Assembly: GCA_038380435.1 (NCBI GenBank)
Contig: JAWZYU010000034.1
Location: forward strand, 43,834,901 to 43,898,900
Source: Ryuthela nishihirai
Taxonomy: Eukaryota; Arthropoda; Arachnida; Araneae; Heptathelidae
Direction: 5' to 3'
DNA: 64,000 nucleotides
Shown here: one piece after another, positions 60,201 to 64,000 of the stretch
Layout: every line of letters begins with the position of its first letter
Numbering within the stretch: position 1 is the stretch's first letter
Notes under the pieces: generated by a model
The model's input: the letters and a program-made list of their open reading frames with translations, nothing else
Databases searched by the model: none
Told to the model about the DNA's origin: nothing
Position numbers and translations under genes: made by a program

Positions 60201-62549
60201 ACTGTGTTTAGAGTTAATACACCAGTTCAAGTTCAGAACTACATAGCTATAAAGTTTTAGAGTTTAGGTGGTAGCTGAAAGTATTTAATCTTAGAAGTTT
60301 AAACGATAATTCTAAAATTTCTAGTTTCAGATGATACTTAGGTGATAGCTTTGTGATTTCTCAGAGATGTCAGATGGTAATTCGGAAGCTTCCTATCCAT
60401 ATAGGTTAGATCACACCTCTGAAAAGAGGGGCGGGGGTGGCTCAGTCGGTAGCGCCCAGGCTCATAATCTATAGTTCCCAGGTTCGAGTCCCAGCTGGGT
60501 CAGCGTTGAGATTTATCTCCGCAAAATTTCCCCGCCCTGCCCACGGTCGGTAGGGACACCGATGGGCTTGAAAAGGTCGCCGTCCGTCGGATGGGACGTT
60601 AAGCCGTGGTTCTGTGTGCGGGAGAGCCATACCCTGTGCACGTTAAAGAACACGCTGGATGGCCTTGACGGGAGGCTACCATCTGTCTCCCAACAGGTGT
60701 TCCAGTGGGTCCCCTCCCCCAACCTTCTCTGAGCCTTCGGGGTCCTTGTGGCCTGGCCATTTAGCCCATGGTGTGTAAAAAAGTGCCGCTCAGAGGTAAA
60801 ACAACCCAACCCCCAACCTTCTCTGAGCCTTCGGGGTCCTTGTGGCCTGGCCATTTAGCCCATGGTGTGCAAAAAAGTGCCGCTCAGAGGTAAAACAATC
60901 CAATCCAATACTCCTCTGAATCTTCCTAGCCTTAGAGTTTAGGTGCCAACTCTGAAGCTTCTTTAAAAGGTAGATGGTAACTCTGAAGTTTCGTAGAGAT
61001 TAGACAGTAACTCTAAGCTTCCTAGCCTTAGAGGTTTAATTGGAAGCTTTATAGCTTCTCAGAGATTTAGATGGCTAATTAAAGCGGTATCCTTAGAGTT
61101 TTAGATAGTAACTCTGAGGTTTTCCATCTTTAGACATTTGGATATTAATTGCAAAGTTTTCTGCTCTTAGAAGTTAGGAGTTCTTTTCTTTTAGGAGTTA
61201 CTCTCTTTTTGTGATAACCTAACTTCAGAAGACCAACTCTCCAGTGTTGTCAAATTTGAAACATTCGAAGTTTGAAAAAAAGTAGTGATATCATCCCAGA
61301 TTAGGGGCGGGGGTGGCTCAGTCGGTAGCGCGCCAGGCTCGTAATCTGTAGTTCCCAGGTTCGAGTCCCAGCTGGGTCAGCGTTCAGATTCATCTCCGCA
61401 AAATTTCCCCGCCCTGCCCACGGTCAGTAGGGGACACCGATAGGCTTGAAAAGGCCGCCGTCCGTCGGATGGGACGTTAAGCCGTGGCCCCGTGTGCGGG
61501 AGCCATACCCTGTGCACGTTAAAGAACACGCTGGATGGCCTTGACGGGAGGCTACCATCTGTCTCCCAACAGCTGTTCCAGTGGGTCCCCTCCCTCAACC
61601 TTCTCTGAGCCTTCGGGGTCCATCTGACCTGGCCATTTAGCCCATGGTGTGTAAAAAAGTGCCGCTCAGAGGTAAAACAACCCAACCCAACCCCCAACCT
61701 TCTCTGAGCCTTCGGGGTCCTTGTGGCCTGGCCATTTAGCCCATGGTGTGCAAAAAAGTGCCGCTTAGAGGTAAAATAACCCAACGTTAAAGAACACGCT
61801 GAATGGCCTTGACGGGAAGCTACCATCTGTCTCCCAACAGCTGTTCCAGTGGGTCCCCTCTCCCAACCTTCTCTGAGCCTTCGGGGTCCTTGTGGCCTGG
61901 CCATTTAGCCCATGGTGTGCAAAAAAGTGCCGCTCAGAGGTAAAACAATCCAATTCAATCCTCCCAGATTAATCCTAAAACCAGTCTTTTAAAAGCCAGT
62001 TTTCTGTTAAAAAGGGATTCATTTTATGAAAGTTACACTTACCTTCCCCTGGTATAGGTCTACTGGGGAATATGGGCCCCGTAGTTATTCTTCTTCGAGG
62101 AGTAGCAGTGGTGAGTACATCTGGAACATCAGTAATCTTGGGATACCGCTCACCAGGCACTCTACTAACTGCTGGCCCTGACGTTACAATTTCTCTTGGT
62201 GCTTGGGCTGTTGTATAAGTAACCTCTGTGGTTTCGCTGCTTCTAACCGTCATTGTTATCTCTGGCAATGTTGGTGTCGGTGCCTTTGAAGTCTCGTCTG
62301 CAGTCTCTATCCTTGGGGCACTCCTAGTCGAAGCAGAATCTCTTGGGGGTTCTGCTGAAGATGATTCTTTTCTCTCAGTGCTTGGTGGCAGTTCTGTTGC
62401 GGAGGTCTCTTCTGAGGTCTTTGTGATCTTTGTTAGGTCCAGCTCTGGAGAATCTTCTGAGGTTGTTTTCAAAGAAACTGTTGTCTCAGGAGATGAGATC
62501 GATGATAATGGGGTGGTGACGTCTGCCATCGGGGGTGTGCCGGTTGTTG
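14073..62549 (-). CDS. Tnc: Tenectin-like giant mucin/VWC extracellular protein (partial, 9 exons, C-terminus present)
   Basis: Exons on the minus strand: 62549-62043, 58734-58540, 54951-48361, 47596-47411, 45201-27841, 26203-26165, 20424-20245, 19070-18954 and 14248-14073 (stop TAA at 14075-14073). All junctions are phase 1, and each internal exon is a multiple of three, so the frame stays open for about 8,450 residues. Donors are GTAAGT-like except one GCAAGT and one GTGCGT; acceptors follow pyrimidine tracts. Four VWC modules alternate with cysteine-free Thr/Ser/Glu-rich repeat regions, and the third VWC holds an RGD. Drosophila tenectin is known as a secreted integrin ligand with several VWC domains, a PTS-rich mucin region and an RGD, so orthology is inferred. 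Expected location is apical or cuticular matrix. Signal peptide and 5' exons lie beyond the right edge. Additional small exons could have been missed. Alternatives are another VWC-mucin family. Confidence 0.72.
14349..15228 (-). mobile_element. tRNA-SINE with four tail units
   Basis: Minus-strand copy: four tail units (starting 14349, 14516, about 14672 and 14843), some shortened at the CAGCGTTGGGTTG joint, then body and head ending ACTGAGCCACCCTCGCCCC. It lies about 100 bases from the last tenectin-like exon, inside its upstream intron. Confidence 0.9.
15229..15640. other. Intronic sequence, no feature seen
   Basis: AT-rich, then a pyrimidine-richer stretch with a CAGCAGCAG run at about 15600. 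No exon recognised. Confidence 0.4.
15645..16040. repeat. 28-bp minisatellite, block 1
   Basis: Tandem unit GCAGTTCACTATAAGCGAGT plus TACAATAA, 28 bases, about 13 copies. It continues in blocks 2 and 3 after a LINE insertion. Lies in an intron of the tenectin-like gene. Confidence 0.92.
16080..18450 (+). mobile_element. Dead, 5'-truncated non-LTR retrotransposon (LINE, RTE-like) with (TGA)n tail
   Basis: Begins inside the APE endonuclease domain (NMIDYILINSKWASSVRNTR, then IDSDHH after a frameshift near 16200). A linker region reads to a stop at 16755. A second frame (16775-18214) carries the reverse transcriptase: RWAEHFSDIL, AIIIPIFKKGDRSSCDNYRG, the DFKKAFDSVDR palm motif, SGVRQGCILSP and the catalytic YADDLALL at about 17618. 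A further frameshift near 18180 leads to the RRRGRPRMRWADNVKQDL tail motif (to 18384). The element ends in about 18 TGA repeats (18396-18450). At least three frame breaks show it is inactive. The clade is a judgement from motifs and tail. Confidence 0.88.
18451..18786. repeat. 28-bp minisatellite, block 2
   Basis: Same unit as block 1 (GCAGTTCACTATAAGCGAGT), about 12 more diverged copies, directly after the LINE tail. Confidence 0.9.
18954..19070 (-). CDS. Tnc: Tenectin-like exon: basic linker
   Basis: 117-nt exon between acceptor tttatttctgcag and donor G|GTAAGT, phase 1/1, 39 codons. It encodes a basic, Lys/Arg/His-rich linker (NVTKTSKKAPNAP and IQRHIEKRHVKEIVEVK) with one NVT sequon. It joins VWC-c (YEC-P-VFV) to the terminal half VWC (VEVK-G-CEING). 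The minisatellite of 28 bp flanks it on both sides, leaving only about 350 bases of unique sequence around the exon. IEKRH resembles a dibasic cleavage context, but this is speculative. Confidence 0.75.
19140..20157. repeat. 28-bp minisatellite, block 3
   Basis: About 35 units; the right part alternates two variants (CAGTTCATTATAAGCGAGTT and CAGTTAACTATAAGGGAGTT), giving a 56-bp period at 19690-20150. It stops about 90 bases from the VWC-c exon. Confidence 0.9.
20245..20424 (-). CDS. Tnc: Tenectin-like exon: VWC domain c with RGD
   Basis: 180-nt exon after acceptor attcttccag with a GTAAGT donor, phase 1/1, 60 codons. Cysteine pattern: ACIFEGR, DPCEFCFC, IIC, SC, GC, YCCPRYEC, a full VWC module. 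The segment CFRGDIIC places an RGD tripeptide between the fourth and fifth cysteines. RGD is the classical integrin-binding motif, and tenectin is an established PS2-integrin ligand, so an integrin-binding role is inferred. The exon lies just downstream (in transcription) of the window's longest intron cluster and is followed in the intron by a 28-bp minisatellite that begins within about 90 bases. Confidence 0.88.
20640..21367 (-). mobile_element. tRNA-SINE with three tail units
   Basis: Minus-strand copy, three tails, body and head (CTACCGACTGAGCTCCTACC). TGTAAAAT occurs on both sides (about 20630 and 21370), consistent with a short target-site duplication. Confidence 0.9.
21450..22615. repeat. 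Degenerate GACCTAAAACGCCTTCGC repeat with 181- and 151-bp higher-order periods
   Basis: Short units (GACCTAAAACGCCTTCGCGG, then GTCCGCCGAGTGACC) are organised into longer blocks. The marker ACCAAAGAGTGACATAAAAC recurs at about 21704, 21885, 22066, 22217 and 22368, i.e. periods 181, 181, 151, 151. Open frames across it are repeat artefacts. Confidence 0.85.
22640..22865 (-). mobile_element. Second tRNA-derived SINE family (SINE-2), copy 1
   Basis: On the minus strand: GCCAGTAGCTCAGTGGTCCA (A box), CCTGACATGTTATCAGG (anticodon arm) and GTGGGTTCGTATCCCAC (T arm), followed by a non-tRNA body. The anticodon loop lacks T33, so it is not a functional tRNA. An inverted partner is at 23263-23470. Confidence 0.75.
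22873..23262 (+). mobile_element. tRNA-SINE, one tail unit, between two inverted SINE-2 copies
   Basis: Head GGGGCGGGGGTGGCTCAG to AAAACAACCCAAC, single tail unit, little diverged. It lies in the spacer of the SINE-2 inverted pair. Confidence 0.9.
23263..23470 (+). mobile_element. SINE-2, copy 2 (inverted partner)
   Basis: Contains GGCCAGTAACTCAGTGGTCC, the same anticodon arm and GTGGGTTCGCATCCCACC. GTGGGACAATACCTTCATGA and ACAGAGAATTGT match the complement of 22810-22860. Confidence 0.75.
23699..24958. repeat. 21-bp minisatellite derived from the SINE terminus, about 60 copies
   Basis: Unit TTGGGTTGTTTTACCTCTGA plus G, repeated about 60 times with few substitutions (TTATTTT, TTGAGTT, TGATTTG variants). 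The unit equals the last bases of the tRNA-SINE read on its complement, and the array runs straight into a SINE copy at 24959. Both strands are open over the array purely because 21 is a multiple of three. Confidence 0.95.
24959..25190 (-). mobile_element. Diverged tRNA-SINE copy that seeds the 21-bp array
   Basis: TTTTTTTTGCACACAATTGG, CAAGTCACAAGGATCTCGAA and CATTCAGTGTGTTCCTTAACG correspond to the SINE tail. The body is eroded and only a B-box-like GGTTCGAATC (about 25197) remains. Confidence 0.75.
25367..25659 (-). mobile_element. 5'-truncated tRNA-SINE with 12-bp target-site duplication
   Basis: Lacks the tRNA head; ends in GGGCAGGGCGGGGAAT. Flanked by AGCAACTGCTGG at 25355-25366 and 25660-25671. 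5' truncation plus a duplication is the mark of target-primed retroposition. Confidence 0.92.
25745..25947. mobile_element. Palindromic mariner-type MITE, left end lost
   Basis: Half-palindrome around GTGTCACGTGACATG, right end TTTTTTGAGCGACTGTA. The left TIR is replaced by ATTACAGATTACAGAATTC. Confidence 0.75.
26165..26203 (-). CDS. Tnc: Tenectin-like acidic microexon (39 nt)
   Basis: Acceptor cattttttcag precedes 26203 and donor G|GTGCGT follows 26165. The 13-codon exon is phase 1/1 and encodes an acidic peptide (HESDEDFVLDEG after a split Glu codon). It keeps the frame between the giant exon and VWC domain c. Support is splice-site quality, length divisible by three, matching phase and low chance of a stop-free acidic peptide; there is no transcript evidence. 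It could be skipped without breaking the frame. Confidence 0.5.
26507..27776. mobile_element. Palindromic MITE expanded to 1.27 kb by a 73-79-bp internal array
   Basis: Left TIR CAGTTGCTCAAAAAATATCC, right TIR TTTTTTTGAGCGACTG followed by TA. Inside, from about 26688, a unit of 73-79 bases (GACACGAAGGTTGCCAGATC, ATCGTTGCCAGATATTTTTT, CTGAATTCTGTCATCAAT) is repeated about 13 times. The element ends 64 bases from the GC splice donor of the giant exon. Confidence 0.85.
27841..45201 (-). CDS. Tnc: Tenectin-like giant exon: 17,361 nt, 5,787 codons, 39-mer and 11-mer repeats
   Basis: Acceptor tttttttcag lies before 45201; the frame then stays open for 17,361 nt to 27841, where a GC donor (G|GCAAGT) keeps phase 1. 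In minus-strand order: about 280 codons of irregular T/S/E-rich sequence; about 72 tandem copies of a 39-residue (117-nt) unit of the type TLKDVPVTTVSEESTPAVTE between about 44350 and 35910; about 1,500 codons of degenerate T/S/E repeats; about 74 copies of an 11-residue (33-nt) unit of the type VEKETTAPTST between about 31500 and 29070; then a ~400-codon T/S-rich end. No cysteine is seen. The composition (Thr, Ser, Glu, Val, few hydrophobics) indicates an extended extracellular mucin-like segment. The ATG at 45199-45197 is an internal codon, not the start. Confidence 0.88.
45517..46286. mobile_element. MITE with two nested GAGCGTGT palindromes and an R3 copy
   Basis: Outer ends CAGTCGCTCAAAAAAAAT (after TA) and a right end that is locally duplicated and diverged (TTTTGTTGAGTGACTA). 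Inside are two copies of the palindrome (about 45690-45800 and 45972-46085), both followed by CTCAATATTTCCGTGAGTGA, separated by an inverted R3 repeat (about 45868-45965). Confidence 0.75.
46287..46572. other. Intronic AT-rich sequence, nothing seen
   Basis: No exon, RNA or repeat recognised. Confidence 0.4.
46573..47297 (-). mobile_element. tRNA-SINE with three tail units
   Basis: Minus-strand copy, head ending CTGACTGAGCCATATCCACA. Located about 110 bases from the VWC-b exon. Confidence 0.9.
47411..47596 (-). CDS. Tnc: Tenectin-like exon: VWC domain b
   Basis: 186-nt exon after acceptor cccttacag with a GTAAGT donor, phase 1/1, about 62 residues. It reads DCIVNGTTYGDGERV, then DPCEHCYC, LIC, EVC, DGC and CCPSAYDC, the complete ten-cysteine VWC layout. 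NGT is a possible N-glycosylation site. It separates the two giant mucin-like exons, joining as AKD-CIV upstream and YDC-P-MEEG downstream. Confidence 0.9.
47708..48245 (-). mobile_element. tRNA-SINE with two tail units, eroded head
   Basis: Minus-strand copy in the 764-base intron between VWC-b and the 6.6-kb exon. The head degenerates to GCGTAGCGCGTTACC followed by a C run. Confidence 0.88.
48255..48284. repeat. (CA)n(GA)n microsatellite
   Basis: About 17 bases of CA repeat followed by about 13 of GA repeat, at the eroded SINE head and 77 bases from the exon donor. Confidence 0.9.
48361..54951 (-). CDS. Tnc: Tenectin-like exon: 6.6-kb mucin-like exon with about 76 decapeptide repeats
   Basis: A single uninterrupted 6,591-nt exon (2,197 codons) after acceptor tttctttctcag with donor GTAAGA, phase 1/1. 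Its first ~390 codons are irregular Thr/Ser/Glu-rich sequence. The central part (about 53770-51490) is a tandem array of a 30-nt unit encoding TTEKETVADV, very uniform between about 53760 and 52620 and more degenerate toward 51500. The last ~1,000 codons are irregular T/S/E/V-rich sequence. I see no cysteine. Repeats of Thr with acidic and Lys residues suggest an extended, heavily O-glycosylated or simply disordered rod. The opposite strand is also open over much of the array, a by-product of the repeat. Confidence 0.85.
54952..55390. other. Intronic AT-rich sequence
   Basis: No exon or repeat recognised upstream of the 6.6-kb exon acceptor. Confidence 0.4.
55391..58445. repeat. 40-bp satellite array, about 77 copies
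   Basis: Unit CCATTGATTGAAGTTTACCC followed by GCCGATTTCCCTTCAAACTG, with some 36-37-base units lacking AACT. It fills most of the intron between VWC-a and the 6.6-kb exon. Blocks of several units recur (for example 56680-56830 and 56980-57130). Copies decay at the right end (58380-58480). Confidence 0.95.
58540..58734 (-). CDS. Tnc: Tenectin-like exon: VWC domain a
   Basis: 195-nt exon after acceptor aatttttcag, ending at a GTAAGT donor, phase 1/1. It encodes about 65 residues with the full ten-cysteine VWC pattern: ICR, DDPC, VNCTC, IQC, VEC, a single C, then CCPRYEC. The CxxCxC and CCPxYxC signatures are diagnostic for VWC (chordin-like) modules, which form five disulfides and bind extracellular ligands. 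The frame joins the preceding linker as GEG-ICR and the following repeat exon as YEC-EFEKDK. Confidence 0.88.
58897..59725 (-). mobile_element. tRNA-SINE with four tail units, head truncated
   Basis: Minus-strand copy; the first tail is shortened (GAGCGATCATGAGC). It ends within the B box (GGGATTCGAACCTGGGTAC). Lies about 165 bases from the VWC-a exon. Confidence 0.88.
59730..60425. other. AT-rich intron; degenerate TTAGAGTTTAGGTGG-like motifs
   Basis: From about 60180 a very degenerate repeat with motifs such as TTTAGAGTTTAGGTGGTAGC and TAACTCTGAAGCTTC appears. It resumes at 60905-61230 after a SINE. No exon seen. Confidence 0.4.
60428..60903 (+). mobile_element. tRNA-SINE inserted in a degenerate repeat
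   Basis: Head with a small deletion (GGTAGCGCCCAGG), body, one full and one partial tail unit. CCTCTGAA occurs on both sides, possibly a target-site duplication. Confidence 0.88.
61304..61961 (+). mobile_element. tRNA-SINE with 10-bp target-site duplication
   Basis: Intact head, body and nearly three tail units. Direct repeat TCCCAGATTA at 61294-61303 and 61962-61971. Ends 80 bases from the donor of the exon 62549-62043. Confidence 0.92.
62043..62549 (-). CDS. Tnc: Tenectin-like exon 1 (of those visible): Thr/Ser/Pro/Glu-rich linker
   Basis: An acceptor (tttttccag) precedes base 62549 and a GTAAGT donor follows base 62043; 507 nt, 169 codons, phase 1 on both sides. The peptide is rich in Thr, Ser, Glu and Pro (for example ETSATELPPSTERKESS), with no cysteine, and becomes more Pro/Arg-rich near its end (RRRITTGPIFPSRPIPGEG). 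Such composition fits an O-glycosylated spacer. It directly precedes VWC-a. The exon that supplies the first base of its first codon is not in the window. Confidence 0.75.
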
Positions 62550-62644
62550 CTGGAAAAAGAATAAATGCTTTTAATTAGACATGTAAAGTAAGATGCCTTT
62601 AATAGAAAACACGATAATAATAATAATGGTAAGAAACTAACAGG

Positions 62645-63029
62645 GTTGGGTTGTTTTACCTCTGAGCGACACTTTTTTGCACACCATGGGCTAAATGGCC
62701 AGGTCACATGAACCCGAAGGCTCAGAGAAGGTTCGGGGAGGGGACCCACTGGAACAGCAGTTGGGAGACAGATGGTAGCCTCCCGTCAAGGCCATCCAGC
62801 GTGTTCTTCAACGTGCACAGGGTATGGCTCTCCCACACACGGAGCCACGGCTTAACGTCCCATCCGACGGACGACGGACTTTCCTAGCCCATCGGTGTCC
62901 CCTACTGACCGTGGGCAGGGCGGGGAATTTTGCGGAGATAAATCTCAACGCTGACCCAGCTGGGACTCGAACCTGGGAAGTACAGATTACGAGCCTGGCG
63001 CGCTACCGACTGAGCCACCCCCGCCGCGG
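62645..63029 (-). mobile_element. tRNA-SINE with 11-bp target-site duplication
   Basis: Single tail unit, body and head. AAACTAACAGG flanks it at 62634-62644 and 63030-63040. It sits less than 100 bases upstream of the acceptor of the exon starting at 62549. Confidence 0.93.
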
Positions 63030-63139
63030 AAACTAACAGGATTTACACGCCAAATGGTGCATTGTAATAAGAAATGGATATAACTTGGGGATTTAGTTTA
63101 TTAAAGGTGAAACTTAGGTGGATTAAGAGGGAGGGAAAT

Positions 63140-63596
63140 TTCTTGGGTTATTTTAACTTTGAGTAGTAATGTTTTGACATTATGGGCTAAATGACCAAGT
63201 CACAAAGACCCCCAAGGACTCAAAAAAGGTTAAAGAAGAGTGGCACTTTTATGCACACAACGGGCTAATGGCCAGGTCACAAGGACCCGAAGGCTCAGAG
63301 AAGATTGGGGGAGAGGAACCACAGGAACAACTGTTGGGAGACAGATGGTAGCATCCTGTCAAGGCTATCCAGCATGTTCTTTAATGTGCACAGAGTATGG
63401 CTCTCATGCACACGGGGTACGTTGAATGGCTTAACATCCCATGTGACAGAAGACAGTCTTTCCAGCCCATCGGTTGTCCCCACCGACTGTGGGCAGGGCA
63501 GAGATAATTATCAATCCTGGCCTAGCTGGGACTCGAACCTGGAAACTTCAGATTGCGAACCTCGTGCACTACCAACTGAGGCACCCCCGCCCCTGA
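63140..63596 (-). mobile_element. tRNA-SINE, old diverged copy
   Basis: Tail, body and head are recognisable but carry many substitutions (CAAGACCCCCAAGGACTCAA-type). Head ends CTACCAACTGAGGCACCCC. Confidence 0.8.
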
Positions 63597-63599
63597 AGA

Positions 63600-64000
63600 A
63601 GAGGACTCTCTGGATAACTATTAAGGGACATATGGCAGCCTCCTGTTAAAGCCATCCAGCGTGTTGTTTAACGTACACAAGGCATGTTTCTCTTGCACTC
63701 GGGATCATGGTTTAACATCTGTTGGTTGGTTGTTTTACCTCTGAGCGACAGTTTTTTGCACATCATGGGCTAAATGGCCAGGTCACATGGACCCCGAAGG
63801 CTCAGAGAAGGTTGGGGGAGGGGACCCACTAGAACAGCTGTTGGGAGACAGATGGTAGCCTCCCGTCAAGGCCATCCAGCGTGTTCTTTAACGTTGGGAT
63901 GTTTTACCTCTGAGCGGCACTTTTTTGCACATCATGGGCTAAATGGCCAGGTCACATGGACCCCGAAGGCTCAGAGAAGGTTGTGGGAGGGGACCCACTG
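63600..64000 (-). mobile_element. tRNA-SINE tail units running off the right edge
   Basis: A short old fragment (63600-63720) is followed by at least two well-preserved 169-bp tail units (from about 63728 and 63895) that continue beyond the window. Confidence 0.88.

Overview
This is a eukaryotic window, most likely from an arthropod; a chelicerate is my guess, but the order is uncertain. It has split genes with GT-AG introns, AT-rich introns full of tRNA-derived SINEs, palindromic Tc1/mariner-type MITEs, a broken non-LTR retrotransposon and many minisatellites. No bacterial-style genes or operons are present.

Most of the window (14073-62549, minus strand) is one very large gene. Nine exons can be joined. 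All introns between them are phase 1, and every internal exon length is a multiple of three. Together they encode about 8,450 residues and the C-terminus; the start lies beyond the right edge. The protein alternates von Willebrand factor C (VWC) modules with huge Thr/Ser/Glu-rich, mucin-like exons. From N to C: a T/S/P/E-rich exon, VWC-a, a 6.6-kb exon with about 76 ten-residue repeats, VWC-b, a 17.4-kb exon with about 72 thirty-nine-residue and about 74 eleven-residue repeats, a 39-nt acidic microexon, VWC-c carrying an RGD tripeptide, a basic linker, and a half VWC domain that ends the protein. VWC domains plus a mucin-like region plus an RGD inside a VWC module fit tenectin, the arthropod extracellular-matrix integrin ligand. 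That assignment rests on architecture, not on a search.

The left end (710-6984, minus strand) carries exons of a second, unidentified gene. Its last visible exon is polar and low-complexity, ends in a hydrophobic segment and basic tail, and may continue past the left edge. The start of this gene is not resolved.

The rest is repeat DNA. One tRNA-headed SINE family occurs about 18 times; several copies have 10-12 bp target-site duplications, and many have a tandemly multiplied 169-bp tail. A 21-bp minisatellite at 23699-24958 has grown out of the terminal bases of that SINE. Palindromic MITEs with TIRs starting CAGTCGCTCAAAAA have expanded internally into 166-bp and 73-79-bp arrays. A 28-bp minisatellite is split by a dead LINE and surrounds a coding exon. 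A 40-bp satellite fills most of one intron. I found no previously undescribed multi-gene system. The most unusual features are the giant exon with its GC splice donor and the repeat-within-repeat structures.
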